A stretch of 64,000 nt of DNA. Source: Allobacillus halotolerans. GTDB lineage: Bacteria > Bacillota > Bacilli > Bacillales > Alkalibacillaceae. Numbering within the stretch: position 1 is the first letter of the stretch; the number at the start of each line of letters is the position of its first letter. The translations under genes and the position numbers were made by a program. The DNA is taken from assembly GCF_028743495.1 (NCBI RefSeq), contig NZ_CP117968.1. One strand, given 5' to 3'. Below are positions 52,675 through 60,793 of this stretch, piece by piece. The notes below the pieces were generated by a model. The model did not search any database. It saw only the letters and a program-made list of their open reading frames with translations, and was not told where the DNA came from.

Positions 52675-53718
52675 ATGACTAATTCAAACCAATACAATGT
52701 AGCAGTAGTTGGCGTTACAGGAGCTGTCGGCCAACGAATTATTGAAATGCTTGAACAGGTTGATTTTCCAGTGAATCAATTGATTCCACTTGCATCAAAA
52801 CGTTCTGTTGGTAAGACTGTGGATTTTAAAGGTGAATCCATCGAAATTAAAGAAGCACTACCGGAACAATTTGATGATGTCGATATTGCTTTCTTCTCAG
52901 CCGGGGGTTCAGTTTCTAAGCAACTGGCTCCGGAGGCTGTTGAACGAGGAGCGGTTGTCATTGACAATACGAGTGCCTATCGAATGGATGAGCAAGTTCC
53001 ATTGGTCGTACCAGAAGTCAATGAACAGGATATTTTGAACCATCAGGGGATTATTGCTAATCCAAATTGCTCAACCATTCAAATGGTTGCTGCTTTGGAA
53101 CCAATTCGTCAAAAATATGGCATGAAACGAATTATTGTTTCGACCTATCAGTCTGTTTCTGGCTCAGGAAATCAAGCGATGGATGAATTGACGCATCAAT
53201 CACAAGCAATGTTGAATAACGAAGAAGTGTTTGCCGAAGTTTTGCCGGTTAAATCGGAGAAAAAACATTTTCCGATAGCTTTTAACGCTTTGCCGCAAAT
53301 TGATACTTTTGATGAAAATCATTACACACTTGAAGAGATGAAGATGGTAAATGAAACGAAAAAAATTATGCATGACGATGAGCTGCAAGTATCCGCTACG
53401 TGTGTACGTTTGCCATTTTATTATTCGCACGCGGAGAGTGTTTATGTTGAAATCGATCATGACAATATTTCCATTGATCAATTTCAAGGCGCATTAAAAG
53501 GTGCTCCGGGTGTTGTGTTGCAAGATGACGTTCATCATCAAATTTATCCAACTCCACTTTCTGCAGAAGGAAAAACAGATGTCTTTGTAGGAAGAATCCG
53601 TAAAGATCTGGATGTTTCCAATGGTTTTCATCTGTGGGTTGTTTCTGATAACCTACTGAAAGGAGCGGCTTGGAATTCTGTCCAAATCGCACAAAGTTAC
53701 ATTAAATTAGCTAAATAA
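52675..53718 (+). CDS. asd: Aspartate-semialdehyde dehydrogenase
   Basis: A 347 aa NADPH-dependent enzyme reducing aspartyl phosphate to aspartate semialdehyde, the precursor of lysine, diaminopimelate, threonine and methionine. The N-terminal VAVVGVTGAVGQRIIEML binds NADP; catalytic Cys132 is in ANPNCSTIQM; RLPFYYSHAESVYVEI is conserved near the C-terminus. The start is ATG 52675 with GGGGG at 52662-52666. It lies 58 bases after dpaB; it may also have its own weak promoter. Confidence 0.97.
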   Translation: MTNSNQYNVAVVGVTGAVGQRIIEMLEQVDFPVNQLIPLASKRSVGKTVDFKGESIEIKEALPEQFDDVDIAFFSAGGSVSKQLAPEAVERGAVVIDNTSAYRMDEQVPLVVPEVNEQDILNHQGIIANPNCSTIQMVAALEPIRQKYGMKRIIVSTYQSVSGSGNQAMDELTHQSQAMLNNEEVFAEVLPVKSEKKHFPIAFNALPQIDTFDENHYTLEEMKMVNETKKIMHDDELQVSATCVRLPFYYSHAESVYVEIDHDNISIDQFQGALKGAPGVVLQDDVHHQIYPTPLSAEGKTDVFVGRIRKDLDVSNGFHLWVVSDNLLKGAAWNSVQIAQSYIKLAK

Positions 53719-53738
53719 TGGATTGCTCGAGGTGGACT

Positions 53739-54956
53739 ATGAAGTTTTTAGTACAGAAATTCGGAGGTACTTCTGTCCGAAATAAAGAAAGTCGAAAACA
53801 TGCTATTCGACACATTAAGAAAGCAATTGATGAAGGTTATAAAGTTGTAGTCGTCGTATCGGCCATGGGAAGAAAAGGTGAGCCTTATTCAACAGATACT
53901 TTATTAGAGCTCGTTCATTATCCGAATACTCAATTGACTTCCCGTGAAATTGACTTGCTCATGTCTACAGGTGAATTGATCTCATCAATTGTCATGGCAA
54001 ATGAGTTAAGAGAAAGTGGTCTCATCGCTTCTGCTTTATCCGGTCCACGGGCCGGAATATTAACGACTGACGATCATATGAATGCGAGAGTCAATAAAGT
54101 GATACCAGATGAGTTACTGAATTATTTCAAGAGTAACGATGTGATCGTTGTTGCGGGCTTTCAAGGGGAAGATGCGAATGGCGATATTACGACGCTAGGG
54201 CGTGGTGGATCAGATACATCCGCAGTAGCTCTCGGAGCAGCGCTCGAAGCGGAATTCGTCGATATTTTTACAGACGTGGATGGAATTAAAACGGCCGATC
54301 CGGTCATCGTCAAAAATGCAAAGACATTAAAGGTGATGACCTATAATGAAATTGTTCATTTAGCATATGAAGGAAGCAGAGTCATCCACCCGCGAGCTGT
54401 TGAGATTGCCATGCAGGAAAAAATTCAGGTGCGTGTTCGTTCAACTTATTTGGAAGATGAAGGCACGCTGGTTACATTCAAGAAAACGCCAGGTTTAGAT
54501 AGAGGATTCAAAGATCAACTTGTCACAGGGATCGCTCATCAAGCCGGAATTACTCAAATAAAGGTACGAACAAATACATCTAATTCCATGGAACTTCACG
54601 ATCAGTTGTTGACTGAGTTAGCAGCAGCTGGAGTTTCCGTTGACTTTTTTAATATTTTCTCGAAAGGTATTACATTTACCGTTCCGAATGATAAATTGAA
54701 GCGAACAACAGAGATTATCGAACGGTTAGCGGTTGATTATGAGATCAATGAAAATTGTGCAAAAGTTTCAGCAGTAGGAGCTGGCATTCAAGGGGTTCCT
54801 GGTGTGGCAGCAAAAGTGGTTTCAGCTCTTGCGGGACAACAAATTCAAATTCTACAATCTGCAGACAGTCACACAACAATTTGGCTTCTCATTAAAGAAA
54901 CAGATCTTGAAAAAGCCGTGAATGCACTACACGACACATTTTTATTAAATACGTAA
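53739..54956 (+). CDS. dapG: Aspartokinase I, diaminopimelate-type
   Basis: A 405 aa aspartate kinase, first step of the aspartate pathway. KFGGTSVRNKESRKHAIRH opens the kinase domain; GRGGSDTSAVALGAALEAEF and FTDVDGIKTADP form the active site; two ACT domains occupy about 265-400. By position in asd-dapG-dapA it corresponds to the diaminopimelate-sensitive isozyme of B. subtilis. GAGGTGG lies unusually close (3 bases) to ATG 53739; the upstream frame-open start lacks a site. Confidence 0.96.
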   Translation: MKFLVQKFGGTSVRNKESRKHAIRHIKKAIDEGYKVVVVVSAMGRKGEPYSTDTLLELVHYPNTQLTSREIDLLMSTGELISSIVMANELRESGLIASALSGPRAGILTTDDHMNARVNKVIPDELLNYFKSNDVIVVAGFQGEDANGDITTLGRGGSDTSAVALGAALEAEFVDIFTDVDGIKTADPVIVKNAKTLKVMTYNEIVHLAYEGSRVIHPRAVEIAMQEKIQVRVRSTYLEDEGTLVTFKKTPGLDRGFKDQLVTGIAHQAGITQIKVRTNTSNSMELHDQLLTELAAAGVSVDFFNIFSKGITFTVPNDKLKRTTEIIERLAVDYEINENCAKVSAVGAGIQGVPGVAAKVVSALAGQQIQILQSADSHTTIWLLIKETDLEKAVNALHDTFLLNT

Positions 54957-54973
54957 GAGAGGGTCGATTGAAA

Positions 54974-55840
54974 ATGAATTTTGGAAACGTACTAACAGCT
55001 ATGGTTACTCCTTTCAATGAATCGAATGAGTTAGACTTAGAGAAAACGGAACAGCTTGTAGAATATCTTATTGCAAATGGTTCAGACGGCCTCGTTGTTG
55101 GTGGTACAACAGGTGAATGGCCTACATTGACAGAAGAGGAAAAACTTCAACTTTTTGAGCAAGTCGTAAAAGTTGTAAACGGACGTGCAAAAGTCATTGC
55201 TGGAACGGGTACCAACAGTACAGAGAGTTCAATTGCCATAACGAAAGAAGCATCCAAAACGGGTGTTGATGGAATTATGCTTGTAACACCTTATTACAAC
55301 AAACCAAGTCAAGAAGGATTGTATCAGCATTTCAAAGCAATCGCTGATGCGACGACATTGCCGATTATGCTTTATAATATTCCAGGACGTTCTGTCGTTG
55401 ATATGTCGACAGAAACGACAATCAGGCTTTCCAAAATTGATAATATCGTTTGTACGAAAGACGCCACTGGTGATTTAGATCGAATGAGTGAAATTATTGA
55501 GCAAACGGACAATGATTTCAGTTTATATTGTGGTGACGATGGATTGACATTACCATCGCTTGCTGTTGGTTCAGCAGGCGTCGTTTCTGTGGCAGCCCAT
55601 GTCATTGGAAATGAAATGCAAGAAATGGTTTCGGCATTTCAGCAAGGAAATGTGAAGGAAGCAGGCGATCTGCACCGTCAATTGCTACCGAAAATGAAGG
55701 CGTGCTTTATGGCTCCTTCACCGGCACCAGTGAAAGCAGCTTTAAACAAGAAAGGCATAAATGTCGGTTCAGTACGGCTGCCGTTATTACCGTTAACTGA
55801 CGAAGAAGAACAAACATTAAGTAACAGTCTGGGACTATAA
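54974..55840 (+). CDS. dapA: 4-hydroxy-tetrahydrodipicolinate synthase
   Basis: A 288 aa TIM-barrel enzyme condensing pyruvate with aspartate semialdehyde. The Schiff-base Lys162 is in VCTKDATGD; GGTTGEWPTLTEEE and LVTPYYNKPSQEGLYQHF are family motifs. It gives the branch-point metabolite for both peptidoglycan diaminopimelate and spore dipicolinate, matching the adjacent dpaAB. The start is ATG 54974 (MNFGNV); the in-frame TTG at 54968 has poorer spacing to GAGAGGG. Confidence 0.97.
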   Translation: MNFGNVLTAMVTPFNESNELDLEKTEQLVEYLIANGSDGLVVGGTTGEWPTLTEEEKLQLFEQVVKVVNGRAKVIAGTGTNSTESSIAITKEASKTGVDGIMLVTPYYNKPSQEGLYQHFKAIADATTLPIMLYNIPGRSVVDMSTETTIRLSKIDNIVCTKDATGDLDRMSEIIEQTDNDFSLYCGDDGLTLPSLAVGSAGVVSVAAHVIGNEMQEMVSAFQQGNVKEAGDLHRQLLPKMKACFMAPSPAPVKAALNKKGINVGSVRLPLLPLTDEEEQTLSNSLGL

Positions 55841-55849
55841 GCTTAAAAG

Positions 55850-55881
55850 ATCCTACAGGGTACGATCCTGTAGGATTTTTT
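55850..55881 (+). terminator. Intrinsic terminator after dapA
   Basis: ATCCTACAGG (55850-55859) pairs perfectly with CCTGTAGGAT (55867-55876), loop 7, with T-run 55876-55881. It ends the dpa-asd-dapG-dapA unit. Confidence 0.9.
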
Positions 55882-55959
55882 ACGTAATAGAAGAGCTTTA
55901 TTTCAAGGAGTATGAATCGAATATTTTCGCACACACTACCGAATAAAGGTGGTGTATAT

Positions 55960-56697
55960 ATGAGCGAGCAAGAAAATGAAAAAAATGAAGCACAACCCCA
56001 ACAGCCAGATGGGGATGGTCCCGAAGAATCATTAGTTGATAAAATTAAACAATTAGGGCAAACCAATGTCCCGTCAGCACCAGATTCCAATATTCATATT
56101 TTACCGATTATTGGTCAAATTGAGGGACATCTTCAACTTCCTTCCAAAAATAAAACAACTAAATATGAGCATGTGTTGCCGCAACTTGTTGCCATTGAAC
56201 AAAATCCGAAAATTGAAGGTGTTATCTTACTGTTAAACACTGTTGGCGGTGATGTGGAAGCAGGTTTGGCATTGTCAGAAATGGTAGCTAGCTTATCCAA
56301 GCCAACCGTTTCCATTGTATTAGGCGGTGGTCATAGCATTGGGGTTCCAATAGCAACAAGTGCTGACTTTTCGTTTATCACTGAAACAGCAACGATGACG
56401 ATTCATCCCATTCGATTGACAGGTTTAGTCATTGGGGTACCGCAAACATTTGAATACTTAGACAAGATGCAAGATAGGGTCATTCGCTTTGTAACAAATC
56501 ATTCCAATGTAGACGAAGAAAAATTTAAAGAATTGATGTTTGAAAAAGGTAATTTAACACGCGATATTGGAACAAACGTTATTGGCGAGGATGCAGTGAA
56601 GTATGGGTTGATCGATGAAGTTGGCGGTGTCAGTGAAGCCATTAAAAAGCTCAATGAATTGATTGATGAGAAAAATGAAGGTCAGGTGATTCAATGA
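55960..56697 (+). CDS. tepA: ClpP-class protein TepA (translocation-enhancing protein)
   Basis: A 245 aa ClpP-fold protease relative. An acidic N-terminal tail is followed by HILPIIGQIEGH, LLNTVGGDVEAGLALSEM and SIVLGGGHSIGVPIATSA with the putative nucleophile Ser126. B. subtilis TepA has been linked to protein secretion and degradation of spore proteins. The start is ATG 55960 with AAAGGTGGTG upstream; ATG 55912 in frame has a plausible AAGGAG too, so a 261 aa form cannot be excluded. It overlaps ylzJ by 4 bases. Confidence 0.93.
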   Translation: MSEQENEKNEAQPQQPDGDGPEESLVDKIKQLGQTNVPSAPDSNIHILPIIGQIEGHLQLPSKNKTTKYEHVLPQLVAIEQNPKIEGVILLLNTVGGDVEAGLALSEMVASLSKPTVSIVLGGGHSIGVPIATSADFSFITETATMTIHPIRLTGLVIGVPQTFEYLDKMQDRVIRFVTNHSNVDEEKFKELMFEKGNLTRDIGTNVIGEDAVKYGLIDEVGGVSEAIKKLNELIDEKNEGQVIQ

Positions 56698-56900
56698 TCC
56701 ATTATACACCTTTAACCTATGAAGAGATCTTTGAAGAAGAGGAAAATGAACAGATTCAATGGGTATCGATGAAACACGCGATGGTAAAGGTGAGAAAAAA
56801 AGCTGATTTATCAGGCTATGAAATCGATCAAATGATTTCAACCGATCCCAATGATTATTTAAATCAACAATTGATGCCTGGATCCAATTTCTATTTGTAA
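56694..56900 (+). CDS. ylzJ: YlzJ-like small protein
   Basis: A 68 aa protein: MIHYTPLTYEEIFEEEENEQ at the N-terminus and YLNQQLMPGSNFYL at the C-terminus fit YlzJ, found between tepA and spoIIIE in Bacilli. Function is unknown. It overlaps tepA by 4 bases (ATGA) and so is co-translated with it. Confidence 0.88.
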   Translation: MIHYTPLTYEEIFEEEENEQIQWVSMKHAMVKVRKKADLSGYEIDQMISTDPNDYLNQQLMPGSNFYL

Positions 56901-56931
56901 CTTTTCAACTACTTTCAACACTTCGAGAGTG

Positions 56932-56940
56932 TGATATAAT
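56932..56940 (+). promoter_or_regulatory. Extended -10 promoter for spoIIIE/ftsK
   Basis: TGATATAAT is a perfect extended -10 (TGnTATAAT, TATAAT at 56935-56940). The region 17 bases upstream (CTTTCA, 56912-56917) is a weak -35, which extended -10 promoters tolerate. It lies 60 bases before the GTG start. Confidence 0.65.
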
Positions 56941-56952
56941 GAATTAACGACG

Positions 56953-56974
56953 AAGCAGCCAAGTATGGCTGCTT
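56953..56974 (+). other. 5'-end hairpin in the spoIIIE leader
   Basis: AAGCAGCC (56953-56960) pairs with GGCTGCTT (56967-56974), loop 6. If transcription starts near 56947, the stem would sit at the very 5' end of the mRNA, a position that often protects transcripts. Confidence 0.5.
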
Positions 56975-57000
56975 TACTGATTTATTTCGAGGTGAAGAAA

Positions 57001-59268
57001 GTGGCAAAGAAGAAAAAGAGAAATAGACGAAAAAATAATCGAAAGTCAAATCTATATTTTGAACTGATTGGACTGGCATTCATCCTATTTGCCATTTTTT
57101 CAAGTGGGATTCCGATGATATCGAACGGAGTGATTCCGCATGTTTTAGTAACGTTACTCCAATGGCTGTTTGGCTTTTGGTATATAGTAATTAGCGGATT
57201 CATATTCTTTATAGGTATCTACTTATTGATCAAAAGAAAATGGCCGAATTTTAAATCCATTCGGTGGATCGGTTTTTATCTATTATTTGCTTCAATCTTA
57301 TTATTTACACACGTACAAACATTCGAAACGATTGTACAAGCGACTACTCAAAATATATTCGGGTTAACGTGGGATTACTATGAAGCCTATCAAAATGGAG
57401 AAGTAGATTATTCAGCAATCGGCGCAGGTATGACAGGTGCGATATTATTCGTATCTAGTTTTTATCTATTATCTGGTGTAGGTTCAAAAGTTGTCGCAAC
57501 ATTTGCGATCGTTTTTGGCATGATCATGCTGACAGAGAAATCGATCATTGATGTCATTAAAGGGTTTTTCAGTAACGTACAAGCTCGGTTTACAAAGATG
57601 CGAGAAAAACGGGCCGAACGAAAAGAAGCAGCCGAGAAGGCCAAAGAAGAAGAATTAGAAATCGAAAAAACGTACGAAGTGACTGACTCAGAACCAAATC
57701 CTGTTATTGAAGATTTCCAATCGGCTGAACCAGAGAAAGCTGAACCAGAACCAATGGAAATCGAGACAAATGAATGGACGGAAAATGTAGAAGAACTTCC
57801 CGAAGAGGGAGAAGAAGTGATGGCTTTAACGGAGGTAGAGAATGAGTCATACCGGTTACCATCTCTTCAGCTACTTGCAAGTCCAGTCAGTCATTCACAA
57901 CAGCAAGAGAAATCTCAAATTCAATCCACAGTAAGAAAGCTGGAACAAACTTTCCAAAGTTTTGGTGTGAAAGCTAGAGTTTCGAAAGTGCATGTAGGAC
58001 CAGCAGTTACTAAATATGAAGTTAATCCTGATATCGGTGTGAAAGTAAGTAAAATTGTCAATTTACACGACGACTTGGCACTTGCTCTTGCTGCGCGCGA
58101 TATACGTATTGAAGCGCCGATCCCAGGAAAATCAGCGATTGGAATTGAAGTACCAAACTCAGAAGTTGCTCAAGTATCACTCCGTGAAGTAATGCAACCA
58201 CAGATGAAACCAGAATCCAAACTGCTCTTTGGCTTAGGTCGAGATATTGCTGGTGAATCCATTGCTTCCGAGTTGAATAAAATGCCTCACTTACTGATTG
58301 CAGGTGCAACAGGAAGCGGTAAAAGTGTTTGTGTCAATGGTATTATTACGAGTATATTGCTACGCGCAAAACCACATGAAGTGAAAATGATGATGATTGA
58401 CCCGAAAAAAGTGGAATTGAATGTGTATAATGGCATTCCACATTTGTTGGCTCCTGTTGTAACAGATCCAAAAAAAGCATCGAAAGCATTGAAAAAAATC
58501 GTTTCTGAAATGGAAAGAAGATACGATCTGTTTTCGGATACGGCAACGAGAAATATTGAAGGATATAATGAACACGTGGACAAGGTGAATGAAGAAGAAG
58601 GTGAAAACCATCCGCACTTGCCATATATCGTTGTATTAATTGATGAATTGGCAGATCTAATGATGGTTGCCTCAAATGAAGTAGAAGATGCAATCACCCG
58701 GTTAGCTCAAATGGCAAGGGCCGCTGGAATTCATTTGATCATCGCAACACAACGTCCATCCGTGGATGTCATTACAGGTGTAATCAAAGCGAATATTCCG
58801 TCACGAATCGCGTTTAGTGTCTCTTCAGCTACCGATTCACGGACAATTTTAGATGGGAATGGTGCGGAGAAGCTACTCGGTAAAGGAGATATGCTGTTCC
58901 TGCCTGTCGGCGCTTCTAAGCCTACAAGGATTCAAGGTGCTTTTCTATCCGATGAAGAAGTCGAACGTGTTGTAGACCATTGCATTACCCAACAAAAAGC
59001 ACAGTATCAAGAAGAAATGATTCCTGAAGAGACGTCCAAAGATATGGAAGAAGTAGATGACGACCTTTATGACGATGCCGTCCAGTTAATCATTGAAATG
59101 CAAAGCGCCAGTGTTTCCATGCTACAACGGAAATTCAGGGTAGGCTATACGAGAGCTGCGAGGCTGATCGATGCCATGGAAGAAAGAGGGATTGTTGGTC
59201 CGTATGAAGGAAGCAAGCCAAGAAAAGTACTGGTTAGTCAGCAACCTGAGGAAACATCTATGCAGTAA
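57001..59268 (+). CDS. spoIIIE: DNA translocase SpoIIIE/FtsK
   Basis: A 755 aa membrane-anchored DNA pump. A basic N-terminus (AKKKKRNRRKNNRK) precedes four membrane helices (about 20-165), an acidic linker (about 200-285), the RecA-like motor with Walker A GATGSGKS at residues 435-442 and Walker B VVLIDELADLMM, and the C-terminal winged-helix gamma domain (VSMLQRKFRVGYTRAARLID) that reads oriented DNA signals. It moves the chromosome into the forespore. The start is GTG 57001, as GAGGTG at 56989-56994 lies directly upstream. Confidence 0.96.
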   Translation: MAKKKKRNRRKNNRKSNLYFELIGLAFILFAIFSSGIPMISNGVIPHVLVTLLQWLFGFWYIVISGFIFFIGIYLLIKRKWPNFKSIRWIGFYLLFASILLFTHVQTFETIVQATTQNIFGLTWDYYEAYQNGEVDYSAIGAGMTGAILFVSSFYLLSGVGSKVVATFAIVFGMIMLTEKSIIDVIKGFFSNVQARFTKMREKRAERKEAAEKAKEEELEIEKTYEVTDSEPNPVIEDFQSAEPEKAEPEPMEIETNEWTENVEELPEEGEEVMALTEVENESYRLPSLQLLASPVSHSQQQEKSQIQSTVRKLEQTFQSFGVKARVSKVHVGPAVTKYEVNPDIGVKVSKIVNLHDDLALALAARDIRIEAPIPGKSAIGIEVPNSEVAQVSLREVMQPQMKPESKLLFGLGRDIAGESIASELNKMPHLLIAGATGSGKSVCVNGIITSILLRAKPHEVKMMMIDPKKVELNVYNGIPHLLAPVVTDPKKASKALKKIVSEMERRYDLFSDTATRNIEGYNEHVDKVNEEEGENHPHLPYIVVLIDELADLMMVASNEVEDAITRLAQMARAAGIHLIIATQRPSVDVITGVIKANIPSRIAFSVSSATDSRTILDGNGAEKLLGKGDMLFLPVGASKPTRIQGAFLSDEEVERVVDHCITQQKAQYQEEMIPEETSKDMEEVDDDLYDDAVQLIIEMQSASVSMLQRKFRVGYTRAARLIDAMEERGIVGPYEGSKPRKVLVSQQPEETSMQ

Positions 59269-59276
59269 AACGTACG

Positions 59277-59312
59277 AAGCTAGTCAAGAAAATTTCTTGA
59301 CTAGCTTTCTTT
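59277..59312 (+). terminator. Intrinsic terminator after spoIIIE
   Basis: AAGCTAGTCAAG (59277-59288) pairs perfectly with CTTGACTAGCTT (59296-59307), loop 7, followed by TCTTT. Confidence 0.88.
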
Positions 59313-59402
59313 GTGGCTTAAAAATATTTGTTAGGTTAAATAGACAATATAGTTTAGATTTTAGGATTCGATGACGGCCGTTGGTGGCAGGCGACCTTAG
59401 AG

Positions 59403-59570
59403 CTTCAGTGTTAAACAGGCTGTCTTCAGTGTTAATTTGCGGAGCTTCAGGGTTAATTCGCGGAGCTTCAGGGTTTATCTGCAAGACTTCAGGGTTAATT
59501 TGTGAATCTTCAGGGTTAATCCGCTGTGCTTCAGGGTTAATTCGCAAACCTTCAGGGTTAATCTGCAAAC
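59403..59570. repeat. 21-bp tandem array B (core CTTCAGGGTTAAT)
   Basis: Eight units of exactly 21 bp, starting at 59403, 59424, 59445, 59466, 59487, 59508, 59529 and 59550, plus a partial CTTCA at 59571. Positions 1-13 (CTTCAGGGTTAAT) and a G at 16 are conserved; the first two units have CTTCAGTGTTAA. Positions 14-15 and 17-21 vary between units. Both strands stay open because 21 is a multiple of three; the minus strand reads an INPExxx heptad, but no start has a ribosome site. Confidence 0.93.
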
Positions 59571-59665
59571 CTTCAATATACGCCCATCGTCATTATCATT
59601 TCGTCTCAGCCTCAATTGACTTAGATAACTCATTTATTTTTTCATCTAACTTCACAGAATAATTA

Positions 59666-59696
59666 TTGACCCTCACGTAACGAGATGCTTTATAGT
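59666..59696 (+). promoter_or_regulatory. MerR-type promoter with 19-bp spacer
   Basis: TTGACC (59666-59671), a 19-base spacer (CTCACGTAACGAGATGCTT), TATAGT (59691-59696). The over-long spacer, with the partial dyad CTCACG/CGAGAT centred in it, is the hallmark of promoters that MerR-family regulators activate by untwisting DNA. The downstream gene is a MerR regulator, so autoregulation is likely. Confidence 0.78.
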
Positions 59697-59720
59697 TATG
59701 GATGAAGGGAGAATCTCGAA

Positions 59721-60449
59721 ATGAAAGTGAAAGAAGTTGCTGATTTAGTGGGCATCAGTGTACGTACACTCCATCATTATGATGAAATTGGCTTATTGAT
59801 CCCTGAGGATATGACGCAAGCGGGTTATCGAATATATTCTGAAAAAAATCTTGAACATCTGCAGCAAATTTTATTTTTTAAAGAGCTTGGTTTTTCTTTA
59901 AAGAAAATCAAAGAAATCATGGAAAGTCCAACATTCAATCGGCAAGAAGCTTTAACGAAACAACATCAAATGCTTTTAGAAAAAAGAAAGCGAATTGATC
60001 AAATGATCTGGACCATTGAAAAAACCATTCAACATTCGAAAGGAGACATAACGATGACAAATGAGGAAAAGTTCAAAGGCTTTGACTTTAGCCATAATCC
60101 ATATGAAGAAGAAGCTAGAGAAAAGTGGGGTGACAAAGCAGTCGATCAAGCAAATGAAAAAACAAAAAACATGACTACCTTTGACCAAGAAAGGTTTAAT
60201 GAAATTTTTCGTCGGTTGGCTGAAGTTCGCCATCTGTCACCCGATTCAGAAGAGGTTCAAGAACGAATCCAAGAATGGTTTCAATATTTGAATAAAATAG
60301 GAAACTATTCGCTTGATGCATTTAAGGGCTTAGGCCAAATGTACGTGAATGATGAACGATTTACGAAAAACATTGACCAATTCGGTGAAGGCTTGGCCGA
60401 ATTCATGTGTACTGCGATGAGCGTTTATGCAGACCGAAATAAAAAATAG
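59721..60449 (+). CDS. MerR-family regulator with TipAS ligand-binding domain
   Basis: A 242 aa transcription factor. The N-terminal winged helix-turn-helix MKVKEVADLVGISVRTLHHY (1-20) with GLLIPEDMTQAGYRIYSEKN is MerR type; a dimerisation coiled coil spans about 75-110; the C-terminal TipAS domain (about 120-240) includes NPYEEEAREKWGDKAVDQAN and GLAEFMCTAMSVYA. Such proteins (Mta, TipAL, SkgA) sense antibiotics or other hydrophobic compounds and activate efflux or stress genes. It stands alone between two repeat arrays, in place of the ymfC-D genes of B. subtilis. Confidence 0.92.
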   Translation: MKVKEVADLVGISVRTLHHYDEIGLLIPEDMTQAGYRIYSEKNLEHLQQILFFKELGFSLKKIKEIMESPTFNRQEALTKQHQMLLEKRKRIDQMIWTIEKTIQHSKGDITMTNEEKFKGFDFSHNPYEEEAREKWGDKAVDQANEKTKNMTTFDQERFNEIFRRLAEVRHLSPDSEEVQERIQEWFQYLNKIGNYSLDAFKGLGQMYVNDERFTKNIDQFGEGLAEFMCTAMSVYADRNKK

Positions 60450-60512
60450 ATTCGTGTTGATTTTTAATTCGCATACGTCCTATAGGTAAAGTGCTCCGAC
60501 GATCAACCATAT

Positions 60513-60659
60513 GAAGCCGCCGAATAACTGGGCGAAGCCATCGAAAACGCAAGCGAAGCCGCCGAAAAACGGAGAGAAGCCATCGAAAAACGGAGAGAAG
60601 CCATCGAAAAACCAGGTGAAGCCGTCGAAAACCCAAGCAAAGCCGCCGATAAATCGTGG
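60513..60659. repeat. 21-bp tandem array C (core GAAGCCNNCGAAAA)
   Basis: Seven units of exactly 21 bp, starting at 60513, 60534, 60555, 60576, 60597, 60618 and 60639. GAAGCC is conserved (AAAGCC in the last), positions 7-8 are GC, AT or GT, CGAAAA or CGATAA follows, and the last seven bases vary. Several frames are open on both strands, with heptads such as KPSKNGE on + and FSMASLR on -, but no ribosome site or conserved start supports translation. The rest of the 60450-60848 gap holds only a dyad near 60800. Confidence 0.93.
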
Positions 60660-60793
60660 AGAAACTGATCATGAATCATCAACAACGGACTTCAACAAAA
60701 AAATAAAATGACCAACAAGCAAAACTTTCCGTACCAACAAATTCGTTTCGGCGAAATATACATGACAAATCCTTTGCAAATCGCCCGTGTAGT

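Noticed and set aside
59284..59568. Minus-strand ORF reading INPExxx heptads across array B (and a + strand counterpart)
   Set aside because: The apparent start is a TTG inside the repeat with no properly spaced Shine-Dalgarno; both strands are open because the unit is 21 bp.
59403..60659. CRISPR array interpretation of the 21-bp arrays
   Set aside because: Units are contiguous at 21 bp with variable parts of only 5-7 bp, far too short for spacers, and no cas genes are present in the window.
60403..60711. Overlapping short ORFs on both strands across array C
   Set aside because: Three frames are open at once, a property of a 3n repeat without stops; no ribosome site before ATG 60511 or on the minus strand.
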